This document shows, one piece after another, positions 4,543-5,034 of a stretch of 5,034 bases of DNA (the first letter of the stretch is position 1; every line of letters begins with the position of its first letter). Below the pieces are notes generated by a model. The model did no database searches. It saw only the letters and a list, made by a program, of their open reading frames with translations, and had not been told where the DNA came from. Origin of the DNA: JBHAEC01 sp041855385. GTDB taxonomy: Bacteria; Bacillota; Negativicutes; Veillonellales; Veillonellaceae. Location of the stretch: NCBI GenBank assembly GCA_041855385.1, contig JBHAEC010000043.1, positions 1 to 5,034 on the forward strand, read 5' to 3'. The translations under genes were made by a program, and so were the position numbers.

Positions 4543-5034
4543 ATGGCAAATGTAAATGAACACTATCTAAATTTGCAAGGGTCTTATTTATTCGCTCATA
4601 TCGCCCGCCGGGTTGCTGAATACAGCGAAAATCACCCGACAGCAGATATTATACGTCTTGGCATCGGAGATGTAACACGACCTTTAGTTCCGGCAGTAAT
4701 AAATGCCATGCACAAGGCCGTCGATGAAATGGGAAATCCTAATACCTTTCGAGGTTATGGCCCTGAGCAGGGCTATGACTTCCTTCGCAATGCCATTGCC
4801 AAATACGACTATCATGCGCGAGATTGCGACATTCAAAGCGATGAAATATTTGTTTCAGACGGGGCCAAAAGCGATTGCGGAAATATTCAGGAACTTTTTA
4901 GTGAAGATAATATCGTTGCTATTACCGACCCTGTTTATCCCGTCTACTTAGACAGCAATGTCATGAGTGGGCGATCAGGAAAATTCACAAACGGTTTTTT
5001 TGAAAAAATTGTATATCTTCCTACCCACGAAAAA
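4543..5034 (+). CDS. dapL: LL-diaminopimelate aminotransferase, C-terminus cut by window edge
   Basis: DapL is a pyridoxal-phosphate enzyme that converts tetrahydrodipicolinate directly to LL-diaminopimelate with glutamate as amino donor, a one-step route to the lysine and peptidoglycan precursor. The 164 visible residues are about 40% of the usual length of about 410. Diagnostic segments are NLQGSYLF (10-17), [12 protein letters not shown] (36-47), [14 protein letters not shown] (69-82), [11 protein letters not shown] (101-111), the phosphate-cofactor region, and [11 protein letters not shown] (127-137). The catalytic lysine lies beyond the edge. The start is well fixed by AAGGAG (4531-4536), 6 nt upstream. 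It diverges from rpsF across a 309-bp gap, so it is a separate unit. Other fold-type I aminotransferases share some motifs, but the FRGYG and SDGAK set points to DapL. Confidence 0.95.
   Translation, partial: MANVNEHYLNLQGSYLFAHIARRVAEYSENHPTADIIRLGIGDVTRPLVPAVINAMHKAVDEMGNPNTFRGYGPEQGYDFLRNAIAKYDYHARDCDIQSDEIFVSDGAKSDCGNIQELFSEDNIVAITDPVYPVYLDSNVMSGRSGKFTNGFFEKIVYLPTHEK

Noticed and set aside
4289..4555. Plus-strand open frame upstream of dapL
   Set aside because: It runs into the dapL start in another frame, crosses the rpsF promoter and the dyad, and has no ribosome binding site.

Overview
The window reads as ordinary chromosomal sequence from a low-GC bacterium of the Firmicutes type. 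The Shine-Dalgarno sites are strong and AGGAGG-like. Ribosomal protein S18 carries cysteines at positions 14, 17 and 51, the operon order is rpsF-ssb-rpsR, and lysine/diaminopimelate synthesis uses the DapL route. A Negativicutes-like source (Veillonella/Dialister relatives) would fit, but this is an inference from general gene content. I see no mobile element, CRISPR array, tRNA or rRNA.

Left part (1-1921, minus strand): the window opens inside argG (argininosuccinate synthase, C-terminus off the left edge). Its promoter (TTGCAA, 17 bp, TATAAT) lies inside a cluster of two or three ARG-box-like operators spaced about 20 bp apart. Upstream of argG on the same strand is a monofunctional GT51 peptidoglycan glycosyltransferase. 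It has no recognisable ribosome binding site, and an extended -10 element is placed so that transcription could start at its ATG.

Middle (1922-3250): a 404-bp AT-rich divergent gap contains small dyads but no gene I can support. It is followed on the plus strand by a 271-272 aa protein of the LigB-like fold, as found in the N-terminal half of AmmeMemoRadiSam protein A. By motif reading, every histidine expected to bind the metal is replaced, and no AMMECR1 domain follows. A 45-nt perfect dyad begins at the base after its stop codon, and a second hairpin 26 nt further on ends the convergent ribosomal operon.

Right part (3259-5034): the minus-strand operon rpsF-ssb-rpsR (S6, single-strand DNA-binding protein, S18) has a good sigma-A-type promoter. 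Its leader of about 74 nt can form a hairpin and can pair with the rpsF Shine-Dalgarno sequence, which suggests autoregulation. Diverging from it on the plus strand is dapL (LL-diaminopimelate aminotransferase), cut by the right edge and preceded by a large imperfect dyad.

The genes serve amino acid synthesis (arginine, lysine/diaminopimelate), cell-wall assembly (diaminopimelate feeds peptidoglycan, which the glycosyltransferase polymerises) and translation/replication. The LigB-like protein is the only gene whose biochemical role is open.
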